From assembly GCA_024277195.1 (NCBI GenBank), contig JAJRVS010000214.1, positions 1-52,782 on the forward strand: 52,782 bases of DNA. Reading direction: 5' to 3'. The notes beneath the pieces were generated by a model. That model saw only the letters and a list, made by a program, of their open reading frames with translations. It ran no database searches and was not told the origin of the DNA. Of the stretch, positions 1-8,301 are shown in pieces (position 1 is the stretch's first letter; every line of letters starts with the position of its first letter). The position numbers and the translations under genes are program-made. The stretch is from Verrucomicrobiota bacterium (GTDB taxonomy: Bacteria; Verrucomicrobiota; Verrucomicrobiia; Verrucomicrobiales; DEV007).

Positions 1-88
1 AGCCCAGTGCGAAGCACTGGGTAAAAAACCCAATTTTCCCAGCCCTGCAAAGGGCGAAATGCATAGCGAGGTCAGCAACTTAACCATT
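1..88. repeat. Dispersed intergenic repeat, family A, copy 1
   Basis: This stretch is nearly the same as 44206-44290: both run from AGCCC(A/G)GTGCGAAGC through CCAGCCCTGC to GTCAGCA(A/G)CTTAACCATT. The first 21 bases contain a hairpin with arms CCCAGTGC and GCACTGGG around a GAA loop (3-21). It lies downstream of the minus-strand gene ending at 237. The function is unknown, and no coding frame is convincing. Confidence 0.75.
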
Positions 89-192
89 TTGTCTTACACC
101 CGCTCCACAGGAGGTCGGGTTTTCCTACCCGACGCGCTTAAGGGGAAATGCCGGACAAAAATGTCCACCCTCCTTTATGAAACCCTTCCTCC

Positions 193-225
193 CATCCGCG
201 TTTATCCGCGAAATCCGCGGTAAAA
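193..225. repeat. ATCCG-type intergenic repeat, copy 1
   Basis: The core GCGAAATCCGCGG within an ATCCGCG/TATCCGCG tract matches 14213-14246, where the same phrase reads GTGAAATCCGTGG. It sits immediately downstream of the stop codon of the gene at 237-3599. Both copies lie beside the 3' end of a minus-strand gene. It is probably a dispersed intergenic element; no function can be assigned. Confidence 0.6.
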
Positions 226-236
226 CCTCCTATTCC

Positions 237-3200
237 CTACCCTTTCGGCTGCACCGCATTACCTGCCCCTTTCTCCAATTTACCTGGATTCGCAGGATCC
301 GGCTTTTTGCCCAATCTGAAATACCCGGCAGAAGATTTTCCGGAAGCCAATTCTCGGGCATTGATCTTCCACACCCCTTCAACATCATTGGGCGCAAAAT
401 CGAGCACCACCGTGCTTTTGCCATGTTCCGTCGACCAATAACCACTACCCTCGGCCACCCTGCCCTCGGGATCCTCAATCCGAATCTCCAGTGGAATGGC
501 CGCATCCACAGCTTTGCCATCACGATCCAAAACCGAAATCACCACGTTTTTCCGCTCTCCCCTCAGCGCAGTTTTTGGACTAAGGACGCTCAAGGAATCA
601 ATTTCAGCATCAGTCACCATCAGCATTTTTCCCTCGCCAGGCCCCAGGGTCACGTCCAAAACCAACGCATCTTTTTCCTGGCGAAAACGCACCGGTCGAT
701 GTTTCACCAAATCGTAGCCAAAACCTGATTCCCGCTGCAAGCTAACCCGGGCATCCGAAGGCAAACCATTCTCCATCACCCGTCCATGATGCCCCACATA
801 ACGTCCGGCTTCCCTATGATCATTGACCAGAAAAACATAGTCCGTATTTTCATAACGTCGACGATAAGGCACCACTTCAGGATTCGAAGTCACTAAGTAA
901 GCTTGGTAGGTGGCCTGCTGCAAAGCTTTGCGCAGGACTTCAGCGCGTTTCATCAACTCCGCCTTATCCTTGAACGCCACTCCTGTGCGTTTATAACTTT
1001 CTATCAAAATATCAGCTTTTAAAGCCGGGCTCAAATTGACATCCGCGATCACAATTCCACCTTTCTTTTGAAACGCTTGGATTTTTTCAAAAACCGATTG
1101 TGTGATCACATCACAATCAGGCATCACCAAAATTTTATAACCCTGCAAGCCCTCCTCCAAAATGGTTTCATCATAAAAAACATCCGCCTGCAAACCCGCC
1201 CACTGCATCACTTCATAAGCATCACCTATCCAGCCCCCATTCCAACCGTAAGTGCCACGTCCGGCATACATCTGAGCCGCAAAACTTTCATAAAAAGCAA
1301 TATCGCTTTTGACCCCTGGTATGGTTTTTAAAGTCGGCCCCAAAGGTTGGGCGACCTCCTTGATCAAACGAGCCAACTCATGTTGAGTCTCCGCATGAGT
1401 GTAACGGTAACCTCCATCAGAATCCGTCGGCACCAGCGATGCCCAGCCATGATACATGATGCCTTTGATCGGACGTGCGATCTTAGTCCAGAAAGCCTCT
1501 CGCAACTGCATCGGCGGAATAGTAATAAAAGGAGCCTCCGGTTGCTCCCGCTCCCAGGCAGCTTGCCAATCAGGCCCTTTTTTCCCAGCTTTGGTCATCG
1601 GAGCGGTTTGTGATCGATACCAGATAATCTGGGTCATCTTCATCACATCCTGTTGGTGAGCCGCTCCACCTGCCATCGTCAACAATTCGTCTGTCGCCAA
1701 ACCTATGCGGATTGGGTCAGGATAAGAGTAGGTCCACTGCGAAATCACATCCACATCCCCACCGGATCCATAAGTGGTCGCCACCCGAACCGCCGGGTCA
1801 TACCAGGTCCAAAAATCCGAACGTTTGGAAGTTTTTAAACCGCGGTTCAATTCACTGTTCAAGTTGTTCCAACCATCCCCTTTTTTCCAAAACCAGCGAT
1901 AATAAGTGTAGATCGGATCATCATCGGCAATGACCCGGTTTGCAGGAAAGTCCTTCAGTTTGGAATACTTCACTCCCCGTTGAGTGATCACTTCTGCCGG
2001 TATATCAAGCCCACTGGCAGCACGGAAAGCTTCCCTGTCCTGTTTGTGAAAACACGGCCGCGAGTGGCCACGCACTTCCGTATGCAACAAAGCCCCGCCA
2101 TAAGCCGGCAGGTCGCCATAACCATTAGCCATCGATACCCCGACATTATAACAGAACTTCTGAATCTCTGGAAACAGCCCACAAATATCTTCACGTCCGA
2201 CGAAGGGCTTGCCCTCACGATCCACCCGCTGATATTTTTTATCATTACGCAAATAAGTCGCCGGCGCCGACTGCGAAGTGAAAGTCAATCCCTGCGCCAA
2301 TGCCCGGTCAAGTTGTTGACGGGTTTCAGCTAGGCGTTCTTCCGTATTCGGCGCGATCGCTTCTCCCGCCTGCCAGATCGCCCCATAACTCGAGCGTGGC
2401 CCCATCGCGTGGGTGAAACCAATTTCCTTGAGCCGATCCAATTCCTTTAAACCGCTTCCCCACATCAAAATCGGAAACTCCTTGGGTAATTTCCGCGCCA
2501 CGATATTAACTGGAAAAGATTCACTTGCCTCAAAATTATCTTTTTTGGAACTGGAGAATACCGCCGTCACCTGGTAGCTGTCGGGTCGCATGCGGGTATC
2601 CAGCGGAAAAGAAATTTCACGAAACTTACCCGGTTCCAGTTCTGGAATCTCTGCCGACTGCAATTCCTGGGTATCAATAGCGAGCGAAAATTTCGATTTT
2701 TTTAAAGGCTTGCGTTGCAAATTGGTCATTCGAAAACGCAAGCCCACCTCTTTTTCCATTCGTCTAAAAGTCTGGCGATCCGATACTCGCTCGATACGCA
2801 CCGGACGAAACTCCAATACCCCATTCGACAAGCGCACCTGGTCAATGCGACCAGGGAAACCGTGATAATTGCTACCATAACGATCTCCTATCGACAGATC
2901 CTTGTTACCTGCAGCGATGCTGCCCAAGCCTTCCACGCTCTCTCCTCCCTCCAGTTGACCATCGACAAAAAACTGCACCAACCCCGCACCGTCATAAGTA
3001 AAAGCAATGTGATACCATTGATCCGTTTCCATTTTTACCCGCTTAGACTGCCAGGTTACCGATCTGCTACCAAAACCAAGGTCAAGCCGTAAGATCTTCA
3101 TGCTACCCTCTTTGCTACGACCAAAAGAAAGTTTGTAGTCCGTATCCGAAACGTATTTTTTATCCAACAACACCGCACCGGAATAACCCTCCATTTTTTC

Positions 3201-3599
3201 TCCCGGACTGATCCACATTTCCACCGTAAAGGCTCCCTCCGGCGATAAGGATGGATGATTTTTAACCATCACCGCATGGCGTTCATCGATCACCGGCCAG
3301 CCAGCGAAAGATTCCAGACACTTGCCAAATTTGCCCTTGGCATTGATCTTGCCGCCGCTCAATTTACCTAACAACCCTCTACCCGAATCATCCTCAATCA
3401 CCGCCAACTCCTGCGCCGCTTTTCCATCAAAAGACCACAGCGCGATCACATGATCGCCTTTGGCGTCTGGCCCCTTGTAGGCCTGCTGCCACGGTTGCTG
3501 CAAATTGACCTCGACCACCTCCTTTTTGTCAGGAAGTGCCTGTGCCACCAAGGGTAAAAAGCTCAACAATGCGATTAATAATGTCCATCGGTTATTCAT
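237..3599 (-). CDS. Secreted LamG-domain glycoside hydrolase-like protein
   Basis: The 1120-residue product starts with a signal peptide (residues 1-22, hydrophobic LLIALLSFLPLVAQA). A LamG/concanavalin-A-like lectin domain follows at about 50-262 (motifs FTVEMWISP and WYHIAFTYDG). A linker with an Ig-like fold (about 285-365) leads into a large region beginning FPILMWGSG that resembles glycosidase TIM barrels (about 372-750). Residues about 763-860 resemble the trimerisation/GATase-like domain of beta-galactosidases of the GH42 type (YKILVMPDCDVI, GGIVIADV). A C-terminal Ig-like domain ends the protein. I infer an exported carbohydrate-active protein that binds and perhaps cleaves a glycan. 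Catalytic acids could not be assigned with confidence, so the enzymatic role is unproven. It appears monocistronic. Confidence 0.75.
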   Translation of the reverse strand: MNNRWTLLIALLSFLPLVAQALPDKKEVVEVNLQQPWQQAYKGPDAKGDHVIALWSFDGKAAQELAVIEDDSGRGLLGKLSGGKINAKGKFGKCLESFAGWPVIDERHAVMVKNHPSLSPEGAFTVEMWISPGEKMEGYSGAVLLDKKYVSDTDYKLSFGRSKEGSMKILRLDLGFGSRSVTWQSKRVKMETDQWYHIAFTYDGAGLVQFFVDGQLEGGESVEGLGSIAAGNKDLSIGDRYGSNYHGFPGRIDQVRLSNGVLEFRPVRIERVSDRQTFRRMEKEVGLRFRMTNLQRKPLKKSKFSLAIDTQELQSAEIPELEPGKFREISFPLDTRMRPDSYQVTAVFSSSKKDNFEASESFPVNIVARKLPKEFPILMWGSGLKELDRLKEIGFTHAMGPRSSYGAIWQAGEAIAPNTEERLAETRQQLDRALAQGLTFTSQSAPATYLRNDKKYQRVDREGKPFVGREDICGLFPEIQKFCYNVGVSMANGYGDLPAYGGALLHTEVRGHSRPCFHKQDREAFRAASGLDIPAEVITQRGVKYSKLKDFPANRVIADDDPIYTYYRWFWKKGDGWNNLNSELNRGLKTSKRSDFWTWYDPAVRVATTYGSGGDVDVISQWTYSYPDPIRIGLATDELLTMAGGAAHQQDVMKMTQIIWYRSQTAPMTKAGKKGPDWQAAWEREQPEAPFITIPPMQLREAFWTKIARPIKGIMYHGWASLVPTDSDGGYRYTHAETQHELARLIKEVAQPLGPTLKTIPGVKSDIAFYESFAAQMYAGRGTYGWNGGWIGDAYEVMQWAGLQADVFYDETILEEGLQGYKILVMPDCDVITQSVFEKIQAFQKKGGIVIADVNLSPALKADILIESYKRTGVAFKDKAELMKRAEVLRKALQQATYQAYLVTSNPEVVPYRRRYENTDYVFLVNDHREAGRYVGHHGRVMENGLPSDARVSLQRESGFGYDLVKHRPVRFRQEKDALVLDVTLGPGEGKMLMVTDAEIDSLSVLSPKTALRGERKNVVISVLDRDGKAVDAAIPLEIRIEDPEGRVAEGSGYWSTEHGKSTVVLDFAPNDVEGVWKINARELASGKSSAGYFRLGKKPDPANPGKLEKGAGNAVQPKG

Positions 3600-3693
3600 A
3601 CAAAAATAGTCTTACCTGCAATCCCCCTACCCGCAAGCTTCTTGCAAATTTGTTATCAGCGCAGATAGCTACCCCGAACACATAACGGCCATT

Positions 3694-3717
3694 GTAGGGC
3701 GAGCGCTCCGCTTGCCC
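3694..3717. repeat. GC-rich GTAGGGCGAGCGCT repeat, copy 1
   Basis: The tract around GTAGGGCGAGCGCTCCGCTT recurs in the same orientation at 23074-23098, and in reverse complement with changes at 32457-32480. It is short and imperfectly self-complementary, and lies between genes. The 3600-3842 gap otherwise contains only another short repeat (3791-3822). Confidence 0.45.
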
Positions 3718-3790
3718 CGTGTCAAGAACAGCTTAAATCAGACCTTTGGCTGTAGTCCCCCATCCCTATTCGCATTTATTAGCGTGCAAT

Positions 3791-3822
3791 CTTGACCGTC
3801 GAAGCCTCAGCGAAGGAGGTTC
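3791..3822. repeat. CTTGACCG/AAGCCTC/GCGAAGGAGGTT repeat, copy 1
   Basis: This 32-base tract matches 17471-17502 at all but four or so positions. Both copies lie at or just beyond the stop codon of a minus-strand gene, here lipA (3843). It may act in the 3' untranslated region, for example as a processing or termination element, but it has no T-tract. Confidence 0.5.
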
Positions 3823-3842
3823 GCGCTTCCTCCCCGCCAGCT

Positions 3843-4760
3843 TCAAGAAAGTGACGAACTCGGGCTGAAGTCCCCCGCATGATACGAACTTCTCACCAAG
3901 GGCCCCGAGGACACATGAATAAAACCTTTTTCCAAAGCCTGTTCTTTCAACTGGGCAAAAACATCCGGGTGAATGTATTCCACCACCGGCAGATGATTAG
4001 CCGACGGCTGCAAATATTGCCCCAGGGTCAATACCTCGACCCCATGCTCACGCAAATCATCCATCGCTAACAATACTTCATCCACACTCTCCCCCAGTCC
4101 CAACATCATCCCGCTTTTGGTGGTTGTTTTTTGCTCCAATGATTCAGCCATTCTTTTAGCCTGCTGCAGCACTTCCAAAGAACGGTCATATTTCGCCCGC
4201 GAACGAACCAAGGAGGTCAGTCTCTCAACCGTCTCCAAATTGTGGTTAAATACCTCCGGAGCTGCTTCCATCACCGTCAGAATAGCGTTGTTTTTGAGAT
4301 TAAAATCTGGTACCAAAACCTCGATCACCACCTCGGAACCCTTCGCCCTCACCGCTCTTATCGTATCGGCAAAATGTTGTGCCCCACCATCCGCCAGATC
4401 ATCCCGCGCCACCGCGGTGATCACCACATGTTTTAAACCCAGTCGATGGCAAGCTTCAGCAACCCGCTCAGGTTCGTCAATTTCAAGATCAAAAGGTTTG
4501 GCCGTTTTAACAGCACAAAAACCACAAGCCCGAGTGCAGCGGTCACCCGCGATCATGAAAGTCGCCGTACCCTGTTCCCAGCATTCCCAGCGATTGGGGC
4601 ACTGCGCCTCCTCACAAACCGTGACCAGCTTCAAGTCCGATACCATCGCCTTGGTCGACCAGAACGCCGGATTGCTCGGTAAATTAACCCTCAACCACTC
4701 AGGCTTGCGTGCTCTTTTCCTGACGGTTTTCCCGCTGACTTGATCAATCCCATTCTCCAT
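3843..4760 (-). CDS. lipA: Lipoyl synthase
   Basis: LipA is a radical-SAM enzyme that inserts two sulfurs into octanoyl groups on lipoyl domains of 2-oxoacid dehydrogenases and the glycine cleavage system. The 305-residue protein has the family's auxiliary-cluster motif CEEAQCPNRWEC (C49, C54, C60) and the radical-SAM motif CTRACGFC (C75, C79, C82). Near the C-terminus it has the conserved RSSYHAG, which supplies the serine ligand of the auxiliary cluster. Length is normal. The next gene upstream on the same strand is an acyltransferase (start 5600) only 30 bp away, so the two may be cotranscribed. No lipB is present in the window. Confidence 0.96.
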   Translation of the reverse strand: MENGIDQVSGKTVRKRARKPEWLRVNLPSNPAFWSTKAMVSDLKLVTVCEEAQCPNRWECWEQGTATFMIAGDRCTRACGFCAVKTAKPFDLEIDEPERVAEACHRLGLKHVVITAVARDDLADGGAQHFADTIRAVRAKGSEVVIEVLVPDFNLKNNAILTVMEAAPEVFNHNLETVERLTSLVRSRAKYDRSLEVLQQAKRMAESLEQKTTTKSGMMLGLGESVDEVLLAMDDLREHGVEVLTLGQYLQPSANHLPVVEYIHPDVFAQLKEQALEKGFIHVSSGPLVRSSYHAGDFSPSSSLS

Positions 4761-4790
4761 TCTATTTCCTAACTTCTAAGTCCTTAGAAT

Positions 4791-5600
4791 TCACCAATGT
4801 TGGGGAATCGGTGGATCCACCGTCCACTTCCGATAACGTTCACCAATAAACTCTGCCAATTGAGCTTGATTATCGCGTCCATTGCCCTCGATTTCCATCG
4901 GTTCACCAAATTCAAAATGCACCGGACACTCGGGGCGGATTTTACCGAAGTCCCTAACTTTCCAACCGTCGGAGCCCCAGGCATCGGTGCGCAGTGCAAT
5001 CGGCACCACCGGCACCCCTGCCCGTTTGGCGATTTTCACCGCGATCGAATTGAACTTATCTTGAACAAATGCCGTTGTCCTTTTCCCTTGAGGAAATACC
5101 ACCATCGAAACCCCTTTTTCCAAGCGCTCAACACCACCAGTCAGCATTTTTTTCAAATCCTCCCGCGGACTGGAGTAGTTCACCACCACCGGATCACAGG
5201 ACTCCATCACATGTTTGAAAACCGGATATTCTATCAGACTTTGTTTGACCACAAAAGTGACATCCAGATGAGGTTGGATAATAGCCGGCAGCACAAAGGT
5301 CTCCAAAGTGCTCATGTGATTCCCGACAAACACACAAGGCGACTTGATCCGCTTGAGCACATCGGCATTTTTTATCGTCATGCGCACCCCGGCGGACTCC
5401 AATGCCCTGGCAATCCCGCGGCTGCTTTCGGCCCAAGCGGCGCGATCGTAAAGCCCCTTTTCGGCCATTCTTGCGGCTTTGAGCACCACAAAAAACGCTT
5501 TGGGATAATAAACCAAACTGGGAAACAGCTTCGATAACAAGCTCGCTGCTTTGTCCGATGTCTGATAATCGTCTAAAATTTTATCGCTTGCAGGCCACAT
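4791..5600 (-). CDS. PlsC-like lysophospholipid acyltransferase
   Basis: The 269-residue product resembles 1-acyl-sn-glycerol-3-phosphate acyltransferases, which add the second acyl chain during phosphatidic acid synthesis at the inner membrane. The catalytic block is NHMSTLE (H95 to E100), an HX4E form of the usual HX4D. The substrate-binding block is FPQGKRT (169-175) in place of the usual FPEGTRS. A hydrophobic stretch (about 27-42) and the late VPVVPIAL segment fit the family. Both catalytic-site changes are conservative, so activity is plausible, but the acyl acceptor is unknown. It lies 30 bp upstream of lipA. Confidence 0.82.
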   Translation of the reverse strand: MWPASDKILDDYQTSDKAASLLSKLFPSLVYYPKAFFVVLKAARMAEKGLYDRAAWAESSRGIARALESAGVRMTIKNADVLKRIKSPCVFVGNHMSTLETFVLPAIIQPHLDVTFVVKQSLIEYPVFKHVMESCDPVVVNYSSPREDLKKMLTGGVERLEKGVSMVVFPQGKRTTAFVQDKFNSIAVKIAKRAGVPVVPIALRTDAWGSDGWKVRDFGKIRPECPVHFEFGEPMEIEGNGRDNQAQLAEFIGERYRKWTVDPPIPQHW

Positions 5601-5756
5601 GATGATGAGAAATACACTTATCCAATATTGTCATAGGCAACTTTCAAAGCGAAGTCCACAACAGGAATGCGTGAAAAGAACCCACGCTCGGCCTCTTTTC
5701 AAGCCCCAAGTCACGAGAATTGCCTCCGCGCTGCCCGAGCATCCTCTGCCCAGCAC

Positions 5757-6863
5757 TTAAACTGGAACCATTTTGATCGGATACGCTCCCTTCGAGTTCC
5801 ATTGCAGCGCATAAAGCGATCCTTCGTCATCCACGCACACATCATGCACATGTTGAAACCAGTCGCCCACTTGGTACATCGACTGCAATTGATCTTCTTT
5901 GTCATACACCGGCGCGCTGCCCCCGGGATTGGAGATCACTTTGTTATTGTCATCAATGATGGTCACAAATCCAGATGACTTGCTTCGCTTGCCCGTATCC
6001 GGATCCTTCGACCAGCAAACTCCGGCATATCCGTGTCCTTGATGAAAAACACACTGCCCCGCGTAAGCTCCCGCAAGGGAAACTTCGAACAAATATTCCC
6101 CCGCCAGAGTAAACCACTTCAACTTTTGCTCCGAACGAGAACTCACCACCAATTTAGGAGTTTTCGGATCTCTCATATCTATGGAGATACCATGAGAACT
6201 CTTTAATCTCGCTTGAGGGTTTGGATCCAACGCACCCCCAAATCGACGAATGTATTTGCCGTTATGATCGTATTGCAAAACCCAATTAGAGCCATAACCA
6301 TCTGCCACATACACATCTCCCGTTGGTGCCACCGCGATATCGCAGGGCTGAAAAGGCTCCCCAGGTTCATAAGCCCCCACCGTCACCGGATGCCCCAGAG
6401 TAAAAACATGTTTCCCCTCAGTTGTAATTTTAGAAACCCTCCCTTGCTCCCGGCTCGCTTTGCCATCATCCCCACGCACCATCCATCCGCCATCGGCGAT
6501 ATAAAAAAACTCCTCGCCGTTTTCATCAAAAACCTCCAAACCGTGAGCTCCCGGATATTCCGTCCCCCACGAGTGCACCAACTTCCCGCTCTTAGCGTAA
6601 ATCAAAAAGTTGTTCTTCACTCCGTCACACAGTGTGTGCAACAGGCCGTCCTTGGTCTGCACCATTGCGTGGCAATTCACAATCGGGTATTTGCCGGCAT
6701 CCAGCTTGCCCCATTGTGGCAAAACCTTGAATCGACGTGAGCCGTGTCCGATCACAACATCCTCTGCCGCGTTCACTTGGAGCGGTCCGGCGATCCCCGC
6801 TGCAGCAGCGCCGCTGAGGGTGGATAAAAAACGCCGTCGACTGGGGTGGGGTGAAGCCTTCAT
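5757..6863 (-). CDS. Tat-exported NHL-type beta-propeller protein
   Basis: I chose the start at 6863 because the product then begins MKASPHPSRRRFL, a twin-arginine signal followed by an Ala/Gly-rich hydrophobic stretch ending QVNAAE. The open frame continues 79 codons further upstream, but that part overlaps the divergent symporter remnant. The 368-residue protein has repeated propeller blades of NHL type, for example GDVYVADGYGSNWVLQYD and GSLYALQWN near the end. Such proteins are usually periplasmic scaffolds or lyase-like hydrolases. No catalytic residues can be named. It is divergent from the gene at 7030 and appears monocistronic. Confidence 0.75.
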   Translation of the reverse strand: MKASPHPSRRRFLSTLSGAAAAGIAGPLQVNAAEDVVIGHGSRRFKVLPQWGKLDAGKYPIVNCHAMVQTKDGLLHTLCDGVKNNFLIYAKSGKLVHSWGTEYPGAHGLEVFDENGEEFFYIADGGWMVRGDDGKASREQGRVSKITTEGKHVFTLGHPVTVGAYEPGEPFQPCDIAVAPTGDVYVADGYGSNWVLQYDHNGKYIRRFGGALDPNPQARLKSSHGISIDMRDPKTPKLVVSSRSEQKLKWFTLAGEYLFEVSLAGAYAGQCVFHQGHGYAGVCWSKDPDTGKRSKSSGFVTIIDDNNKVISNPGGSAPVYDKEDQLQSMYQVGDWFQHVHDVCVDDEGSLYALQWNSKGAYPIKMVPV

Positions 6864-7029
6864 AACAGAAGATGGCGGCTTTCCACTAAAATTCAATACC
6901 TCTATGCCCGCCCGAGTGTAAGGCATCCCTGGCAAAACCGCGGATGCACTTGTTTGCATCGAATCCTTTGCATTTGCCGCTACCTTCTGATAAGGGTTTT
7001 TTGCTGCTTTAAAAACCATCCCCATCATT

Positions 7030-8241
7030 TTGAATCTATCCACCCCTTCTCCTGATCGCCGCCGCTTACTGGGTCGCCTGTTTTTTGGCATGTTCCCCAA
7101 TGCTGCCGACTTAAACGTCTTTGGTTACTCCATGCCTATTTTCCAAGTGGGCGCCACCACCCTCTCTCTGGTCACCATGTTTTACGTCCTGATCGGCGGC
7201 ATGCGCTCCGTGGCCTGGACCGATGTTTTGCAAGGCGTATTACTTTTGGGAGGCATGATCCTCGCTGCCGTCGCCGCCATCATTTCCATGGGTGGTTTTA
7301 GTGGTTATTTTGCAAAAGTAGCCGAACTGCCCCCCGAAGCCTTGTCTGTCCCCAGCGCAACCGGTGCCTGGCCAGCATGGAAGCTTATGAGCGTGGCGGT
7401 CTTCGCCTCGATCGGATCTCTGGTGCAACCCGGACAATGGATCCGCATGTATGCCGCCAAAAACGACCAGATCCTCAAAAAAAGCGCCCTCATCTTCGCC
7501 GTGGTGCTGCCCTCGTGTTTTTTATTCGGCATCATGCTCGTCGCCCTCGTCGGACGCGCCATCTACCCACCCGAAATGATCGATGGAGAACTGGTCGCGC
7601 ACTCTTTTGTCGGAGAATTCGACCAGATCGTCATCGTCATGATCAAGGAACAACTCCCCGCCATGATGGGCGGAATCGGCTTGATCCTGGTCGCCGTCCT
7701 GCTAGTCGCGGTGCTCGCCGCCTCCATGTCCACCGCTGACAGTAACCTGCATGCGCTGTCCGCCGTTTTCACCCGTGATATCTATGATCGCATGCTGCGC
7801 CCCGGCGCTACCCAAAACGAGCGTGCCTGGATCAGCCGGGCGGTCATCGTTCTTGCCACCCTATTGGCCCTGTGGTTGGTCAACGCTGGTCATGACAACG
7901 AAAAATTTGCGCCTTTGAAAATGATTGCCAGCCTGATGTTTGCCGCGATCGCTTTCTCCTGCCAATTACTGCCCGCCACCGTAGACATGCTCTTCATTCG
8001 CAAAGGCACCCGCGCCGGAGTGCTCGCAGGCATGATCGCGGGAGTGGTCACGGTCTTTCTTTTCACCCCCTTCGCCCCTGCCGCCATCGGAGAAACAGTC
8101 AAACCCTTGACCCGTAATCTCGACCTTGGTCTGATCGGCTTCACGGTGAATGTGATCGTCTTTGTCCTGGTATCAAAACTCACCCCGGCCCTTGATCAAA
8201 AACACGTCGCCGAGATGAGCAAAGACATGGACACCCGCTAG
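7030..8241 (+). pseudogene. Sodium:solute symporter, 5'-truncated and frameshifted
   Basis: The 403-codon frame encodes the C-terminal two thirds of an SSS-family sodium symporter. It has the TM5 block YVLIGGMRSVAWTDVLQ (compare the IGG..AVSWTD.VQ block of PutP), the block ASMSTADSNLHALS, and several further membrane helices. The only in-frame start at the 5' end is TTG (7030); the first ATG is at 7090. TM1-3, roughly 120-130 residues, are absent. The TM4-like peptide PLLLIAAAYWVACF is encoded in another frame (7040-7084) and joins this frame only across a T6 run at 7081-7086. This indicates a 1-base deletion or a sequencing error. Substrate is unknown; the downstream enolase-superfamily gene hints at a sugar acid. 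Confidence 0.72.
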
Positions 8242-8301
8242 ACAAAACTCCCCACGATTAGCACCCTACGCTTAATCAACATCGATTTTCATGTCGTCCA
8301 C

